Notes under the pieces: model-generated
What the model saw: only the letters and a program-made list of their open reading frames with translations
The model's database searches: none
Told to the model about the DNA's origin: nothing
Position numbers and translations under genes: made by a program
Source of the DNA: Halobacterium sp. KA-4
Lineage (GTDB): Archaea; Halobacteriota; Halobacteria; Halobacteriales; Halobacteriaceae
NCBI RefSeq assembly: GCF_021028995.1
Contig: NZ_JAJJZG010000003.1
Coordinates: forward strand, 166,346-230,345
Direction of reading: 5' to 3'
DNA: 64,000 nucleotides
Part shown: positions 1-8,994 of the stretch, one piece after another
How the letters are laid out: each line of letters opens with the position of its first letter
Position numbering within the stretch: position 1 is the stretch's first letter

Positions 1-248
1 TGCAGTTTTGCACATCGTTGACACACTCTCTTTCGGCCACAGAGACGAAAAGAAGCGAGAATAGCCGACTTTTGGGGAAACCTAACGATTCGGCCACGAT
101 AACCGAAGGGTAGGGGGGATACTGAAAGGTGTTTCGGTGGTAGTCAGTACCACGACCGGTGCCGTCGGGGTATTTTGAGGGGAAAGTGCCGACTGGAGAA
201 ACCTTTAACCCGGGTGACTATCGATACAGCACAGACCGACTCCCACGC

Positions 249-833
249 ATGACAGACGAAGGGGCACGCGTACTCGTGGTCGACGACGACGAAGCGCTCA
301 CCGACGTGTACGCCGAGTGGCTCTCCGAGCGGTACGCCGTCCAGACCGCGACCACCGGCGAAGCCGCCCTGCGCGACCTCGACGACGGCGTCGACGTCGT
401 ACTCCTCGACCGTCGGATGCCGGGGCTCTCCGGCGAGGACGTCCTCGACCGCATCCGCCACGCGGAGTACAACTGCCGCGTCGCGATGGTCACGGGCGTG
501 CGCCCGAACACCGATGTCGTCGAATTGGGCTTCGACGAGTACCTCCTCAAGCCCGTCGACCGCGACGACCTCCACGACGTCGTCGACACCCTCCTCGACC
601 GCTCCGCGTACGACGACCGCCTCCAGGAGCTGTACGCCCTCGCCTCGAAGCGCGCGCTGCTCGAATCCGAAGCCGAGGACGGCGACCTCGAACTCGACGA
701 GTCCTACCAGGAGCTCGTCGCTCGCATCCAGGAGCTCCGGGACCGCATCGACGACACGATGGACGGCTTCGGGTTCGACGACTTCCGCGTCGCGTTCCGC
801 GACGTCCCCGACCGGAACACGGGCAGCGACTGA
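249..833 (+). CDS. HalX-domain response regulator
   Basis: Receiver domain (about residues 6-120) with the acidic pair VDDDE near the N-terminus, the phospho-acceptor Asp in LLDRRMPG and the conserved Lys in LLKPVD. It is followed by a C-terminal helical HalX domain ending near FDDFRVAFRDV. HalX regulators are typical of haloarchaea, and their output mechanism is not established. I chose the ATG at 249 because the 30 codons upstream (an alternative in-frame start at 159) do not resemble the family and the receiver begins right after it. A remnant histidine kinase follows directly, so this regulator may have lost its cognate kinase. A very similar regulator lies at 2234. Confidence 0.9.
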   Translation: MTDEGARVLVVDDDEALTDVYAEWLSERYAVQTATTGEAALRDLDDGVDVVLLDRRMPGLSGEDVLDRIRHAEYNCRVAMVTGVRPNTDVVELGFDEYLLKPVDRDDLHDVVDTLLDRSAYDDRLQELYALASKRALLESEAEDGDLELDESYQELVARIQELRDRIDDTMDGFGFDDFRVAFRDVPDRNTGSD

Positions 834-837
834 CCAG

Positions 838-2188
838 ATGTCGCCGGAGCGCCCTCTCGTCGGTACCGTGACGCGAGCCGTCCAGCGAGCCGACATGTCC
901 CCGCCCTCCGAAGTGGCGTCTTCGACGCCGTCGTCGACGTCGGCCACGAGTTCGCCTGTTTCTGTGGCACCGACGGTGGCTCCGTGACTGTAAGCCAGGC
1001 CGCAGTCGAACCGCCCGACCCACAGACCGTCACGCCGACGTTTCGGGGCGCAGCGAGCGGCCCGACCCCGTCCGGGTCCGACGAGGGAGGCGGCGTGTCC
1101 GAGCCACTCGACGACGCACACGCACCGACGGCGGACGAACACACCGTGACGAGGGTCGCGTACGACGACGCGTACGCCGCCGCAGTCCCCGTCGTGGACG
1201 CCGGCGACTACTACGGGACGCTCGCGTTCGGGCCGGACAGGCGTGCCGACACCGACGCCGAGCGCGAGCGCCTCGCCACCGTCGGCAGAGTCGTCGGCCA
1301 GGGGTTCACGCGGCTGGACGCCATCTGGGAGCGTGACCGGCTGCGGGACTCCCTCCAGACCGAGCGCCGGCAGTTCGAGAAACTCCACAGCGTCGCCGCC
1401 GGGATGGTCGGCTGCGAGGACGCCACGAGCATCGACTACGAGGGCGACGTGGCGGTGCTCGCCTCGATTCGGGACATCACCGAGCGCAAGGCCCGCGAGC
1501 GCGAACTCGAACGGCAGAACGAGCGCTTGGACGAGTTCGCGAGCGTCGTCAGCCACGACCTCCGTAGCCCCATCAACGTCGCGCGCGGGAGTCTCGACCT
1601 CGCGACGGACACCGGCGACCACGACCACCTCGACCGCGCCATCAGCGCCCTCGACCGCATGGAGAGCCTCGTCGAGGACGTGCTGGAACTCGCCCGGCAG
1701 GGCCGGCTCGCGGACGAAACCGAGCGCGTCGCGCTTGCCGACGTCGCGATGGACGCGTGGGACTGCGTCGGCGCAGGAGACGCGACGCTCGCGGTCGAAA
1801 CCGACGACAGCGTGGAAGCGGACGCCTCGCGGCTCCAAGAGTTGTTCGAGAACCTCTTCCGAATGCTGTGGAACACGGCTCCACGAACCCTCGTTCGCAC
1901 GCTCACGAGGACTCTGTCGAGCACGCCGGGGACGGCGTCTCAGTTACAGTCACGTCGCACGCGGACGGCTTCGCCGTCACCGACGACGGCCCGGGACTGC
2001 CCGAGGACAGCCACGACGAGGTGTTCGAGCGCGGGTACACGTCCGTGGACGGCGGCACCGGGTTCGGGCTCGCAATCGTGGAACGCATCGCCGACGCCCA
2101 TGGCTGGACCGTCGACGCCGTTCCGCCCGACGAGGGCGAGTCGGACCGCGGTGCTCGGTTCGAAGTCACCGGCTGTCGTGGTGAGTAG
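838..2188 (+). pseudogene. Decayed sensor histidine kinase
   Basis: Pieces of a histidine kinase lie in three frames. The N-terminal scrap starts at 838; the reading continues in another frame from about 909 (FDAVVDVGHEF) through a GAF-like stretch, then jumps abruptly into the end of a PAS domain (SIRDITERK). Next come the phospho-acceptor helix (VVSHDLRSP, His intact) and ENLFR. At about 1860-1862 a one-base deletion moves the rest (NAVEHG, DDGPGLP, GTGFGLAIVERI) to a third frame ending at 2188. The GAF-to-PAS junction also looks like an internal deletion. All kinase motifs survive as text but cannot be made as one protein. It sits between two HalX regulators. Confidence 0.85.
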
Positions 2189-2233
2189 GACAACACTTAC
2201 AGCACCTGACGTTGGCTGTCAGTACGACTAGCC

Positions 2234-2761
2234 ATGAGCCGGGGGCGTGACGACGTGACTGTGCTCGCCGTCGACGACCTACAGGACTACCTCGACGTCT
2301 ACGAGCACCGACTCGGCGACCGGTACGACGTGCGGACGGCCAACGGCGGCGAGGCGGCGCTCGACGCGCTCTCGTCGGACGTGGACGTCGTGCTCCTCGA
2401 CAGAGACATGCCCGACGTCTCGGGCGACGACGTGCTGGCGGCGATTCGGGACGCTGACTACGACTGCCGGGTGGCGATGGTGACGGCGAACGAGCCAGAC
2501 GAGGATATTGTCGGACTCGGCTACGACGCCTACCTCAGAAAACCCGTCTCGGCGGACGACCTGACCGACGTCGTCGAGCGCTTGCGCTCGTTGTCGGCGT
2601 ACGTCGACGCCGTCGAAGCGTTCCACGAGGCCAGCGAGCGCCGCGCGGCCGGCGAGCACGCCGACGCCGAGCGCGTGCGCGAACTCCGCGAGCGCGCCGA
2701 CGACATCGCGGACGGCTTCGACGCGCGGGACTACCGCATCGTCTTCCGCGACCTGGAGTGA
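2234..2761 (+). CDS. HalX-domain response regulator (second copy)
   Basis: 175-residue receiver plus HalX protein, strongly similar in plan to the one at 249. It has the acidic residues in LAVDD, the phospho-acceptor in LLDRDMPDVSG, the conserved Lys in LRKPVS, and a C-terminal coiled HalX segment ending FDARDYRIVFRDLE. It follows the kinase remnant by about 45 nt and ends one base before the convergent gene at 2762-3193. The near match of the C-terminal ends (YRIVFRDLE versus FRVAFRDVP) suggests a tandem duplication around the kinase. Confidence 0.9.
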   Translation: MSRGRDDVTVLAVDDLQDYLDVYEHRLGDRYDVRTANGGEAALDALSSDVDVVLLDRDMPDVSGDDVLAAIRDADYDCRVAMVTANEPDEDIVGLGYDAYLRKPVSADDLTDVVERLRSLSAYVDAVEAFHEASERRAAGEHADAERVRELRERADDIADGFDARDYRIVFRDLE

Positions 2762-3193
2762 CTACTCGTCGAGGGAGTCGGCGATGGCCGAGAGGCTCGA
2801 ATCCGGCGGCTGGGTCGCGGCGTACGTCGCGGACTCGCCGGGGACGCGGACGCCGTACTTGAAGCCGGGTTCGACGACGTCGACGTGCACAGAGCGCCCA
2901 GCCTCCAGCGGGCCGTCGTCGAGCCACTCCGCGAGGTGGTTGGTGGCGCTCCCGGGGTCGCGGGCGAGCGACGGCGTGTCGTACGCGCCGCGAATCACGG
3001 GCGTGCCGTCGTCGTGGTGGCGGAGTTGCGCGTGGTACTCGTCACCGTCGAGAACGATACGGACGACCTCGCCCGCAGGGAAGTCGTCGGCTGCGTCCGC
3101 GGGCAGGCGGAGTTCGTGGCGGCGCGTCCCTCCGGCGCGGGCGACCGTCCCGGTCACCGTCTCGACGGTCTCCTCGGAGACGTAGTCGGGCAT
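2762..3193 (-). CDS. Conserved haloarchaeal protein (DUF7112-like)
   Basis: 143 residues, acidic, no signal or membrane segment. It reads as a beta-rich small protein (GTVARAGGTRRHELRLPADAA, then VRIVLDGDEYHAQ and GVRVPGESATY) and resembles the haloarchaeal DUF7112 family of unknown function. ATG at 3193 is the only plausible start. Its stop abuts the stop of the convergent HalX regulator. Function unknown. Confidence 0.75.
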   Translation of the reverse strand: MPDYVSEETVETVTGTVARAGGTRRHELRLPADAADDFPAGEVVRIVLDGDEYHAQLRHHDDGTPVIRGAYDTPSLARDPGSATNHLAEWLDDGPLEAGRSVHVDVVEPGFKYGVRVPGESATYAATQPPDSSLSAIADSLDE

Positions 3194-3231
3194 ACGCGAA
3201 CGGACGGCGTTCGCGCCTAAAAGCCGGCCGG

Positions 3232-3528
3232 TTACTCGTAGTCGTAGCGGCGCTGCTGGATGGCCCCGAAAAGCCTGATAACGCCGCCGAGCAGCGCGCT
3301 ACAGGCGGCGAAGATGATGGTGAACCAGATGGCAATCGAGAGCAGTATCTCGACGTTCGGGCCGCTGGCCACCCGCCGCGCGAGCACACCGCCAGCGAGC
3401 ACGACGGCGTAGAACGCCGCGACTTTGAGCGGGAGGGCGTTCTGATCGACGAATCGCCCAACCCCCTCCGTCCCCGTGCCGGCCGCCGTACCGTGGGCTC
3501 CGCGGTTCTCGGAGTCGAAGCGAGACAT
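3232..3528 (-). CDS. Small two-TM membrane protein
   Basis: 98 residues. A hydrophilic N-terminus of about 30 residues (FDSENRGAHGTAAG) is followed by two hydrophobic segments, about residues 33-50 (LKVAAFYAVVLAGGVLA) and 61-88 (LLSIAIWFTIIFAACSALLGG), and a short basic and aromatic tail (QQRRYDYE). This fits a small two-span membrane protein of a haloarchaeal family without known function. It follows the gene at 3193 after about 38 nt on the other side and is probably transcribed alone. Confidence 0.7.
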   Translation of the reverse strand: MSRFDSENRGAHGTAAGTGTEGVGRFVDQNALPLKVAAFYAVVLAGGVLARRVASGPNVEILLSIAIWFTIIFAACSALLGGVIRLFGAIQQRRYDYE

Positions 3529-3757
3529 CGTGTATCCGGTCGTGAGTGGCGACTCGCGGAAGAGGGTTGGGTCGAGTTGTGCGCGACCATCCCGTTACAA
3601 ACTACAGCCGAACGGCCACCGAAACGAACCGTCGAGCGAACCGCCGCGTTGCGCGAGCGCGGCTACGAAGCCTGATAGGTCGCTTTGCGGGGATGCCGTC
3701 GCGGTCGGCGAACGCGCAAAGCGTGGGCTTTTGGTCACCGCTCGCGAACCACCGACT

Positions 3758-3997
3758 ATGGACGCGCCGATACCGACGCCGACCGACGACGCCGGCGGGA
3801 GCCGGCGGTACGCGTTCCTCGCCATCCTCCCGTTCCTCCTGCTCGGCATCGCGGACGTCGTCCTCCTGCTCGTCTGGGGGTTGAACCCGCTGTGGGGGTT
3901 CGTCATCCTCCCGCCGATTCTGTTCATCAGCGTGCTCGGCTGGATCGCGTTCAAGTCCGGGTTCGTCGAGGACCGCGGCGCCGCCGACCAGGCCTAG
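3758..3997 (+). CDS. Small two-TM membrane protein
   Basis: 79 residues with two long hydrophobic spans (YAFLAILPFLLLGIADVVLL and WGFVILPPILFISVLGWIAF) separated by WGLNPLW. The ATG at 3758 follows a short hydrophilic leader codon run; upstream in-frame codons look non-coding. It converges with the cyclase-family gene, and the two stop codons overlap by 4 nt (CTAG). No family recognised. Confidence 0.7.
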   Translation: MDAPIPTPTDDAGGSRRYAFLAILPFLLLGIADVVLLLVWGLNPLWGFVILPPILFISVLGWIAFKSGFVEDRGAADQA

Positions 3998-4620
3998 TCG
4001 TCGGCGACCGCTCGCACGGGCGCGCCGTCCGCGTCCACGGGCAGCGGGTACGCACGAATCGTACACCGCTGTGGGAGCGCGTCGAGGTTCCGTAAATTCT
4101 CCAGAATCAGTCGCCCGTCGCCGAGCAGCGCATGGTGAGCCGGATAACCCGTCGGCTCGTCGTCCGTCGCGCGCTCGGAGGGCGACGGGTCGACGCTCGG
4201 CGCGTCGAGGCCGACGTGACAGCCGAGGTCCGCACAGCGCGCTGCCGCGCTCGTAGTGAGGTAGGGGTGGTCGAAGTAGCGCTGGTCGCCCCAGTGCTCG
4301 CTCCAGCCGGTGTGGAAGACGACGAGGTTAGCGTCGGTGTCGGGGACGCGGTCGGCGGGAATCTGTTCGCGCGAACCGAACGCCGTGCAGTCCATGATTC
4401 GCGCGTCGAACGCGAACGTCTCGACGTCGTACGCGCCGAGCGTCGCGCCGTCGGCGAGCAGGTGCGCGGGCGCGTCGACGTGCGTTCCCGAGTGCGTCGA
4501 GCACGCGACTTCGGCGACCCGGTAGCCATCCTCGTCGAAGGTCGCGTGCGGCGTCACGCCCGCCTGCGGGTCGCCGGGGTACGGCAGCCCGGATCCGATT
4601 TCGTGCGTGAGGTCCCACAT
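3994..4620 (-). CDS. Cyclase-family (kynurenine formamidase-like) metal-dependent hydrolase
   Basis: 208 residues. It carries the signature HSGTHVDAPAHLL, whose His/Asp/His residues bind metal in kynurenine formamidase and bacterial cyclase-family enzymes, plus a conserved VVFHTGWSEHWG block and YPAHHALL near the C-terminus. These enzymes hydrolyse amide or cyclic bonds; no kyn genes are nearby, so the substrate is open. I prefer the ATG at 4620 (MWDLTHEIG is the usual family beginning) over an in-frame GTG five codons upstream. Confidence 0.85.
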   Translation of the reverse strand: MWDLTHEIGSGLPYPGDPQAGVTPHATFDEDGYRVAEVACSTHSGTHVDAPAHLLADGATLGAYDVETFAFDARIMDCTAFGSREQIPADRVPDTDANLVVFHTGWSEHWGDQRYFDHPYLTTSAAARCADLGCHVGLDAPSVDPSPSERATDDEPTGYPAHHALLGDGRLILENLRNLDALPQRCTIRAYPLPVDADGAPVRAVADD

Positions 4621-4714
4621 GGCGACGGCTACCACCGCCGCGGGGTAAACGTTCGCGGTCGTGCGTTCGTGTAAAATCAGTAAACATTAAGCCCGCCCTC
4701 GGGCAGTACGACGT

Positions 4715-5017
4715 ATGGGACTGGTCGCCGGCGCGATCTACGGCGCTCTCGGGGTCGTGCTCGTCGGCGCAGGACTGGTGCTGCGCCGCCAGGAGTCGAT
4801 GGACGACGTCCCGCTGTACGACCCCGACGCCGCCGAGGACCCCGCCGCGCTCGCGCGCCTGCTCGGGCTGTCGCTGGCCGTCTTCGGCCTCGTCACGCTC
4901 GCGTTCGGCGTCGCAGAGACGTTCGACCGCGCGACCGGCGTCGTCGTGGGCGGCTACGCGCTCGTCGTGCTGTTCGTCGCGCTCGTGACCGCCGTGCGCT
5001 CGCGGCGCTACGAGTGA
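4715..5017 (+). CDS. Small three-TM membrane protein
   Basis: 100 residues with three predicted spans: residues 2-22, about 49-66 (LGLSLAVFGLVTLAFGV) and about 75-94. A hydrophilic loop, DDVPLYDPDAAEDPAALARL, separates spans 1 and 2. This two-part layout resembles DUF3784-like small membrane proteins. A TATA-like ATTAA at about 4685 lies 25-30 nt upstream of the ATG, consistent with a leaderless mRNA. Function unknown. It converges with the amidohydrolase, leaving only one base between stops. Confidence 0.7.
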   Translation: MGLVAGAIYGALGVVLVGAGLVLRRQESMDDVPLYDPDAAEDPAALARLLGLSLAVFGLVTLAFGVAETFDRATGVVVGGYALVVLFVALVTAVRSRRYE

Positions 5018-5018
5018 C

Positions 5019-6239
5019 TCAGACGTCCAGCCGCCGGCCGTCCACGTAGGTCTCCTCGACGCGCCGCACCGCCGAGATGTCTGCCAGCGGGTCGTCCGCG
5101 AGGACCGCGAAGTCCGCGCGAGCACCCTCCGTCAGCGTCCCGACGTCGTTCCGCGGGAGGGTGCGCGCGGCGACCCGCGTCCCGGCCTGGATGGCGTCCA
5201 TCTCCGAAAACCCGATTTCGTCCACGAGCAGCTCCATCTCCAGGACGTTCTCGCCGTGCGGGACCAACTTCGGCCCCATGAAGTCCGTGCCGGCGGCGAT
5301 GGCGGCGTTCGCCTCGTACGCGCGCTCGACGGCTTCGACGTGGGGGTCGCGTGCTTTGCGAGCCTTCTCCAGCGCCCACTCGGGGACGCCGTGGTCGTCG
5401 CCGCGCTCGGTGAGGCGGTACATAATCGAGAGCGTCGGGACGAACGTCCCGCCGCACTCCTTCAGGAGGCTGACGCAGTCGTCGTCCAGGTAGAAGCCGT
5501 GCTCGATGGTCGTCGCGCCGTTCCGCAACGCGGCCCTGATGCCCGCGCTGCCCTGCGCGTGGGCGGCGACGTCGACGCCGGCGCGGTCGGCCTCCCGCGT
5601 CATCGCCGTGATTTCGTCGTCCGTGAATTGGCGGCGGTCGGGTGCGTCGCGCTCGCTCAACACGCCGCCCGTGGTCATGATCTTCAGGCAATCGACGCCG
5701 TCCCGGACTCGCTTGCGGGCTTCCCGCCGGCACTCGTCGGCGCCGTCCGCGAGCGTGGACAGCGGCGTGCCGTCGGCGACCCACTCGTGGGGGAACCCAT
5801 GGATGTCACCGTGGCCGGCGGTCTGGGAGATGGCGCGGCCACTCGTGAACACGCGCGGACCCGAAACCTCACCGTCTGCGACCGCGTCGCGGAGCCCGAG
5901 GCCGACCGTGCTCCCGAGATCGCGGACGCTCGTGAACCCCGCGTCGGCCAACTTCCGCAGGTCCGCGGTGGCGCGGGCGGCCGCCAGCGAAACAGGTGTG
6001 GTCGTCCAGTCGACGACGTCCATCGAGCGCGCGCCCTGGAGGTGGACGTGGGCATCGACGAACCCGGGGACGATTGTGCGGTCCGGGAACTCAACGTGCT
6101 CGGTGTCTGGCGGCGCGTCGACGGACTCGCGGGGACCGACCGCGGCGATGGTGCCGTCGTCCTCGACGACGAGGCGGGCGTCGTCCACGGCGTCGTCGCG
6201 TTGACCGTCGACGAGTCGTGCGACGTCGAACACTCGCAT
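5019..6239 (-). CDS. Amidohydrolase (imidazolonepropionase/prolidase-like)
   Basis: 406 residues. It shows the metal-dependent amidohydrolase pattern: VDAHVHLQG near residue 65 (two His), a Lys in DCLKIMTTGG, VAAHAQG (third His), TIEHGFY (fourth His), GTDFMG (catalytic Asp), and a C-terminal beta region ending VEETYVDGRRLDV. This group includes Xaa-Pro dipeptidases and imidazolonepropionase-like hydrolases; the substrate cannot be read from sequence. The ATG at 6239 gives the standard start MRVFDVARLVDG; seven codons further upstream look non-coding. Confidence 0.9.
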   Translation of the reverse strand: MRVFDVARLVDGQRDDAVDDARLVVEDDGTIAAVGPRESVDAPPDTEHVEFPDRTIVPGFVDAHVHLQGARSMDVVDWTTTPVSLAAARATADLRKLADAGFTSVRDLGSTVGLGLRDAVADGEVSGPRVFTSGRAISQTAGHGDIHGFPHEWVADGTPLSTLADGADECRREARKRVRDGVDCLKIMTTGGVLSERDAPDRRQFTDDEITAMTREADRAGVDVAAHAQGSAGIRAALRNGATTIEHGFYLDDDCVSLLKECGGTFVPTLSIMYRLTERGDDHGVPEWALEKARKARDPHVEAVERAYEANAAIAAGTDFMGPKLVPHGENVLEMELLVDEIGFSEMDAIQAGTRVAARTLPRNDVGTLTEGARADFAVLADDPLADISAVRRVEETYVDGRRLDV

Positions 6240-6281
6240 GGCCGGGCGTTCGCGCGCCACCGGGAAAGCGTTACCCTCCGT

Positions 6282-6986
6282 TCAGGCCGACCGACGCGCC
6301 GCGCCGAGCGCGTCCAGCGCGTCGTCGACGAGGCTCGTGTCGTACGTCCAGAAGCCGTAGAAGCCGTCGCTGTGTTCCTCCGCGAGCAGCGCGCACGCCT
6401 GCCGTGGGTCGTCGCCGCCGTCGAAGACCACGAACCACGACGACGTGACGTCCGGAATCGTGCTGCCGTGGAAGGTCACGTCGTCGGGCACGTCCACGGT
6501 GTCGTCGGGGACGCCGTAGACGTGGACGTCGAGGTCGGTGCTGGCGAGCCGTTCGTAGGTCCCGCGTTCGCCCGCGAAGTTCGACAACCGCTGGAAGCCC
6601 GCGAACAGCCGCCCGTCGCCCGTGCGCCACGCGCGGTCCTCGATTTCGCGGGAGGCTTCCAGCATCTGGCGGTGGTTGTACGACGTGAACGTGGTGCGGT
6701 CGAGGTGTGAGAGGAGGCGGCTGTACGCGGCGTCCTCACCGACCGAGCGCGGACTCCCGTGGGTCAGCGAACGTAGCGCGTCGATGCCGACCGCGGTGAG
6801 GAACTCACCGTCGTCGGACAGCACCGCGTGCTCGGGATCGCTGCCGGCGTCGGCTTCCTCGATGGCGACGTTCTGGGACGCGAAGTACTCCCGGAGTTCG
6901 GGCACGACGTTCGTCCCGGGTTCCGTGTACACCGTGAGCGTCTTCTCGCGCCCCCGGACCGTCGCGACCACCTCGCGGAGGCTCAT
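6282..6986 (-). CDS. DICT sensory domain protein
   Basis: 234 residues, start MSLREVVATV at 6986. The body reads as a DICT domain (RTTFTSYNHRQMLEASREIEDRA, FAGFQRLSNF, SSWFVVFDGGDDPRQACALLAEE, FYGFWTYD), a sensory module found in haloarchaea and cyanobacteria and often associated with signalling proteins. A TATA-like ATTTATAC lies about 25 nt upstream on this strand (7002-7013). No output domain is present, so it may act as a stand-alone sensor. Confidence 0.85.
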   Translation of the reverse strand: MSLREVVATVRGREKTLTVYTEPGTNVVPELREYFASQNVAIEEADAGSDPEHAVLSDDGEFLTAVGIDALRSLTHGSPRSVGEDAAYSRLLSHLDRTTFTSYNHRQMLEASREIEDRAWRTGDGRLFAGFQRLSNFAGERGTYERLASTDLDVHVYGVPDDTVDVPDDVTFHGSTIPDVTSSWFVVFDGGDDPRQACALLAEEHSDGFYGFWTYDTSLVDDALDALGAARRSA

Positions 6987-7061
6987 ACTCCGACCGTTCC
7001 ACCCCTGGTATAAATGCGTTCGGCTGGTGTGTGCCAACCCGCGAGAGGGCCCGCGAGATTT

Positions 7062-7536
7062 ATGGTGGGACGACGGCGGCGGTGGAACACGGAACGCGTC
7101 ATCGCCGTCGTGGAAGCCTCCGACTCCGCGAGAGCCCTCGTCGAAGAAGCCGGCGAACTCGCCGCGGGCGTCGACGCGGAACTCCTCTTGGTCCACGTGA
7201 CGACCGACGATGAGTACGCCGAGCGCCGCGAGTCGATGATGAGCGTCCCGAGCCTCGACGTCAACTACACCGTCGACGAGGCCCGCGACGGCGCCGAGAA
7301 GTTCGCGGACGTCGGTCGGCCGCGACGTCCTCGCCGACGTTGACGTCGACTACGAGCCGGTCGGGCGGCTCGGCGAGAAGGGCGACGAGATTCTGGCACT
7401 CGCCGAGGAGCGCAACGCCGACCACATCTTCCTCGCCGGCCGCAAGCGCTCTCCTGCTGGAAAAGCCATCTTCGGGGACGTCACGCAACGCATCATTCTC
7501 GAATTCGACGGCGCTGTCACCGTCGTCACGACGTGA
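7062..7536 (+). pseudogene. Frameshifted universal stress protein (UspA family)
   Basis: The first part, from ATG 7062, reads ERVIAVVEASDSARALVEEA, VDAELLLVHVTTDDEY and DEARDGAEKFADVG. Near 7311-7315 the frame is lost and the rest (VGRDVLADVDVDYEPVG, ILALAEERNADHIFLAGRKR, GKAIFGDVTQRIILE) continues in the next frame to a TGA at 7536. The text GTCGGTCGGC suggests a small duplication or one extra base. Both parts match the UspA fold, including the ATP-loop-like GRKRSPAGKAIFG. Either a pseudogene or a sequencing error. Confidence 0.85.
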
Positions 7537-7589
7537 ATTGGACCCCGTCCGACGATAGTGTTATGTGGTAGCACGACCCACGAATCGGT

Positions 7590-7844
7590 ATGCACGAGGC
7601 AGCGCCGGGCCGACCAGCGTGGAGCCGTCCCGCGGACGTCGCCATCCTGACGTTCCTCGCGGGCCGCAGCGCCGAGTACCCCGCCATCGTCGCGAACCGC
7701 ATCGGGATGCACACGCCGTACGTCGAGACTCGCTTCGAGGCGCTCGCCGAGCGCGACCTCGTCGAACCCGTCTCCGGGGAGGTCGTCTACCGCATCACCG
7801 AACGCGGGGAGCGCGCGCTCGACGCCGGCGTCTTGCCAGAGTGA
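7590..7844 (+). CDS. Small winged-helix protein (PhiH1-repressor-like)
   Basis: 84 residues forming one winged helix-turn-helix: DVAILTFLAGRSAEYPAIVA (helix 1 and turn), YVETRFEALAERDLVEPV (recognition helix) and VVYRITERGERAL (wing). This is the pattern of haloarchaeal PhiH1-repressor-like or MarR-type single-domain regulators. It probably binds DNA as a dimer; target unknown. The GAF gene starts 36 nt downstream, so the two may be co-transcribed. Confidence 0.8.
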   Translation: MHEAAPGRPAWSRPADVAILTFLAGRSAEYPAIVANRIGMHTPYVETRFEALAERDLVEPVSGEVVYRITERGERALDAGVLPE

Positions 7845-7879
7845 ACGGCCATATACGTCCCCGCGCCGAACGTCACAGT

Positions 7880-8596
7880 ATGAACCACGAGTCCTACCTC
7901 CGGGCCGTGGACCTCCCGGAGTACACCGACCACGCGACGAACGCCGCCGAACGCGGCGCGGCGCTCGTCGCCCGCCCGCCACACGCGACCGTCGACGCCG
8001 ACACCGTCGAGGACTGCTACGTCTACCCCGTTCCCGAGCTCGGACCGGACGAGGCCTGCGGCGTGGGTCTCGCGGACGACCCGTACAATCTCGCGCCCAT
8101 CTGCGGGCTGGAGTACGAGCCCGAACGCCTCCGCGACCACCCCAACACTGCGCGCCTAGTCGCGCTCAACGAGACGGTGCGCCGCCTCGCCGAGGAGACC
8201 AACCCCGACTGGCTCGGCGTCTACCGTCGCGCCACCAACCCGGACGGCGAGGAAGTGCTCGTCAAGGAGGCGTACGTCGGCGAGCACTCCCGCGCGGAGT
8301 TCCCGCTCACCGAGTCGTTCGCCGAGCGCTCGAACAACTCCACCGTCGGGCTCGCCGGCGAAGCCGTACTCGTCGAGGACGTCGGCGACTACGACGGCCC
8401 CTACTACGAGTGCGACGACAGCGTCCAGAGCGAGTTCTGCTGTCCAATCCTCGCAGACGGCGACGTCGTCGGCATCATCGACGCGGAAGCCCACGAACCG
8501 GACTTCTTCACGCCCGACCGCGTGCTCGCCATCGGCGGCGCGTGCGCTGCGCTCGCCGAATCGGACCTCCTGACACCGCCGCGCGTCGAGGCCTGA
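7880..8596 (+). CDS. GAF domain protein
   Basis: 238 residues. The C-terminal two thirds fold as a GAF domain: WLGVYRRA, LVKEAYVGEHSRAEFPLTE, STVGLAGEAVLVEDVGDY, FCCPILADGDVVGIIDAEAH. The SEFCCPIL cysteines and the IIDAEA ending resemble the GAF domain of free methionine-R-sulfoxide reductases, so it could be a redox enzyme as well as a sensor. The N-terminal about 90 residues contain two more cysteine-bearing blocks (EDCYVYPV, EACGVGL, PICGLEYE). ATG at 7880 is preceded by CACAGT rather than a clear Shine-Dalgarno. Confidence 0.8.
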   Translation: MNHESYLRAVDLPEYTDHATNAAERGAALVARPPHATVDADTVEDCYVYPVPELGPDEACGVGLADDPYNLAPICGLEYEPERLRDHPNTARLVALNETVRRLAEETNPDWLGVYRRATNPDGEEVLVKEAYVGEHSRAEFPLTESFAERSNNSTVGLAGEAVLVEDVGDYDGPYYECDDSVQSEFCCPILADGDVVGIIDAEAHEPDFFTPDRVLAIGGACAALAESDLLTPPRVEA

Positions 8597-8676
8597 TTCG
8601 GCCGCTCTCGCGGGTTTTCCGAGACGGCGTGGCCACCGAACTTAATACGATACCGGACCTCGCCTGAATCAGAACC

Positions 8677-8994
8677 ATGGACGACCTCACCGGCTTCCAA
8701 CGCGACCTCCTCGTCGTGACGGCGGGCCTCGAGGACCCCAACGGGCTCGACATCAAGGACGAACTCGAACAGTACTACGAGTCGGACATCAACCACGGCC
8801 GCCTCTACCCGAACCTCGACACGCTCGTCGAGAAGGGGCTCATCGAGAAGGGGCAGCACGACGAGCGCACCAACGAGTACGGGGTCACCCCGCGAGGGGA
8901 CCGCGAACTCCGCGCGCGCCGCAAGTGGGAGAATCGCTACGTACAGGACGTCGTCAAGGAACTCGACGACGACCACCTGCTACTGGCAAACTGA
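8677..8994 (+). CDS. PadR-family transcriptional regulator
   Basis: 105 residues: FQRDLLVVTAGLEDPNGL, IKDELEQYY and NHGRLYPNLDTLVEKGLIEK, then the wing NEYGVTPRGDRELRARRKW. This is the classic PadR winged helix, common in haloarchaea. It ends directly before the start of the YqeC-like gene (no gap), so translational coupling is likely. Confidence 0.85.
   Translation: MDDLTGFQRDLLVVTAGLEDPNGLDIKDELEQYYESDINHGRLYPNLDTLVEKGLIEKGQHDERTNEYGVTPRGDRELRARRKWENRYVQDVVKELDDDHLLLAN

Noticed and set aside
144..1838. A 564-codon frame on the minus strand opposite the first regulator and kinase remnant
   Set aside because: It mirrors GC-rich codon use of the forward genes, contains Val/Arg/Ala repeats without any domain, and starts inside known coding sequence.
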